A DNA stretch of 5,326 nt from Clostridia bacterium (GTDB lineage: Bacteria; Bacillota; Clostridia; Oscillospirales; CAG-272), in contig CAAGDE010000011.1 in assembly GCA_900768535.1 (NCBI GenBank), positions 1 through 5,326 on the forward strand, written 5' to 3'. Every line of letters begins with the position of its first letter. Position 1 is the first letter of the stretch. Position numbers and translations under genes: made by a program. Below the pieces are notes generated by a model. The model worked only from the letters and a program-made list of their open reading frames with translations. It ran no database searches and was not told the DNA's origin. Shown here piece after piece: positions 5,187 through 5,326 of this stretch.

Positions 5187-5237
5187 TTCGCCCTCATCCG
5201 TCGCTGGCGCGCCACCTTCCCCACCCGGGGGAAGGCT
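5187..5237. repeat. 51-bp GC-rich repeat, unit 1
   Basis: This block is identical at all 51 positions to 5275-5325. It contains the palindrome TGGCGCGCCA (5205-5214) and an 8-bp hairpin CCTTCCCC/GGGGAAGG (5215-5222 with 5228-5235, loop ACCCG). It lies in gene-free DNA after the tRNA terminator. I recall similar CCTTCCCC-type intergenic repeats in gut Firmicutes, but the family is not named here. Confidence 0.85.
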
Positions 5238-5274
5238 TGGAGGGCGGGTAGCATGAGTGAGAATACTCGCCCAA

Positions 5275-5325
5275 TTCGCCCTCATCCGTCGCTGGCGCGC
5301 CACCTTCCCCACCCGGGGGAAGGCT
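5275..5325. repeat. 51-bp GC-rich repeat, unit 2
   Basis: The second identical unit lies 88 bp after the first and ends one base before the window edge, so the array may continue. The 37 nt between the units also keep GTGAG-4 nt-CTCGCC, which is found before unit 1 with a different 4-nt centre. The true repeating unit is therefore about 70-88 bp. Confidence 0.85.
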
Positions 5326-5326
5326 A

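Noticed and set aside
4962..5312. Minus-strand open frames through the tRNA-Tyr gene, terminator and repeat array (also 5033-5254)
   Set aside because: They run antisense across a tRNA and an intrinsic terminator and are built from repeats. DSDHRS-like peptides are a known by-product of translating tRNA genes in reverse.
5187..5325. CRISPR-like pattern: two identical 51-bp units separated by 37 nt
   Set aside because: There are only two complete units, the repeat is too long and GC-palindromic, and the intervening sequence resembles the sequence before unit 1 rather than a unique spacer. No cas gene is present.

Overview
The window looks like a piece of a moderately GC-rich Clostridia genome, most likely a gut Oscillospiraceae/Ruminococcaceae-type organism. 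The evidence is the Firmicutes-style Shine-Dalgarno sequences (GGAGG 7 to 10 nt before ATG), consensus sigma-A promoters, tRNA genes with encoded CCA, and GC-rich intergenic hairpin repeats. This assignment is inference; no marker fixes the genus.

Layout. A leftward run of four genes fills most of the window: rpsO (ribosomal protein S15, 4261-4527), pnp (polynucleotide phosphorylase, 1794-3914), a membrane-anchored VanY/M15B-like protein (717-1748) and a small acidic protein with a C-terminal membrane anchor (143-652). The last three are separated by 45 and 64 nt and each has its own good ribosome binding site, so they are probably co-transcribed. rpsO and pnp are separated by 346 nt of structured, repeat-bearing sequence. 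Diverging to the right is a short tRNA operon: a consensus promoter, tRNA-Thr(TGT), tRNA-Tyr(GTA) and a strong intrinsic terminator. The right edge (5110-5326) has no gene and holds a GC-rich repeat array with an 88-bp period that runs off the window.

Most notable. (1) The rpsO and tRNA promoters face away from each other, and each carries the same 19-nt element (18 of 19 identical) exactly 4 nt upstream of its -35 box. (2) The VanY-like protein keeps the fold signatures (YR, YGFIxRYP, FRYVG) but has lost the zinc ligands and catalytic Glu expected for M15B peptidases, so it looks like a pseudoenzyme. (3) The pnp leader has an 8-bp perfect complement to its own Shine-Dalgarno preceded by a long hairpin. 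(4) The rpsO leader can close a junction-like fold over its Shine-Dalgarno. The last two suggest post-transcriptional control of an RNA-decay enzyme and a ribosomal protein. (5) A ~74-bp dispersed repeat occurs twice in opposite orientation, about 4 kb apart, downstream of the last operon gene and between rpsO and pnp.

Intergenic content. 1-44: nothing recognisable. 3915-4260: pnp leader, long hairpin, repeat copy B, a 96-nt unassigned segment, and the rpsO 3' hairpin. 4528-4880: rpsO leader and promoter, the paired upstream elements, tRNA promoter and tRNA leader. 5072-5326: terminator and repeat array. Together the window is an RNA/translation housekeeping locus with an attached cell-envelope module, and nothing in it looks like phage, plasmid or a defence island.
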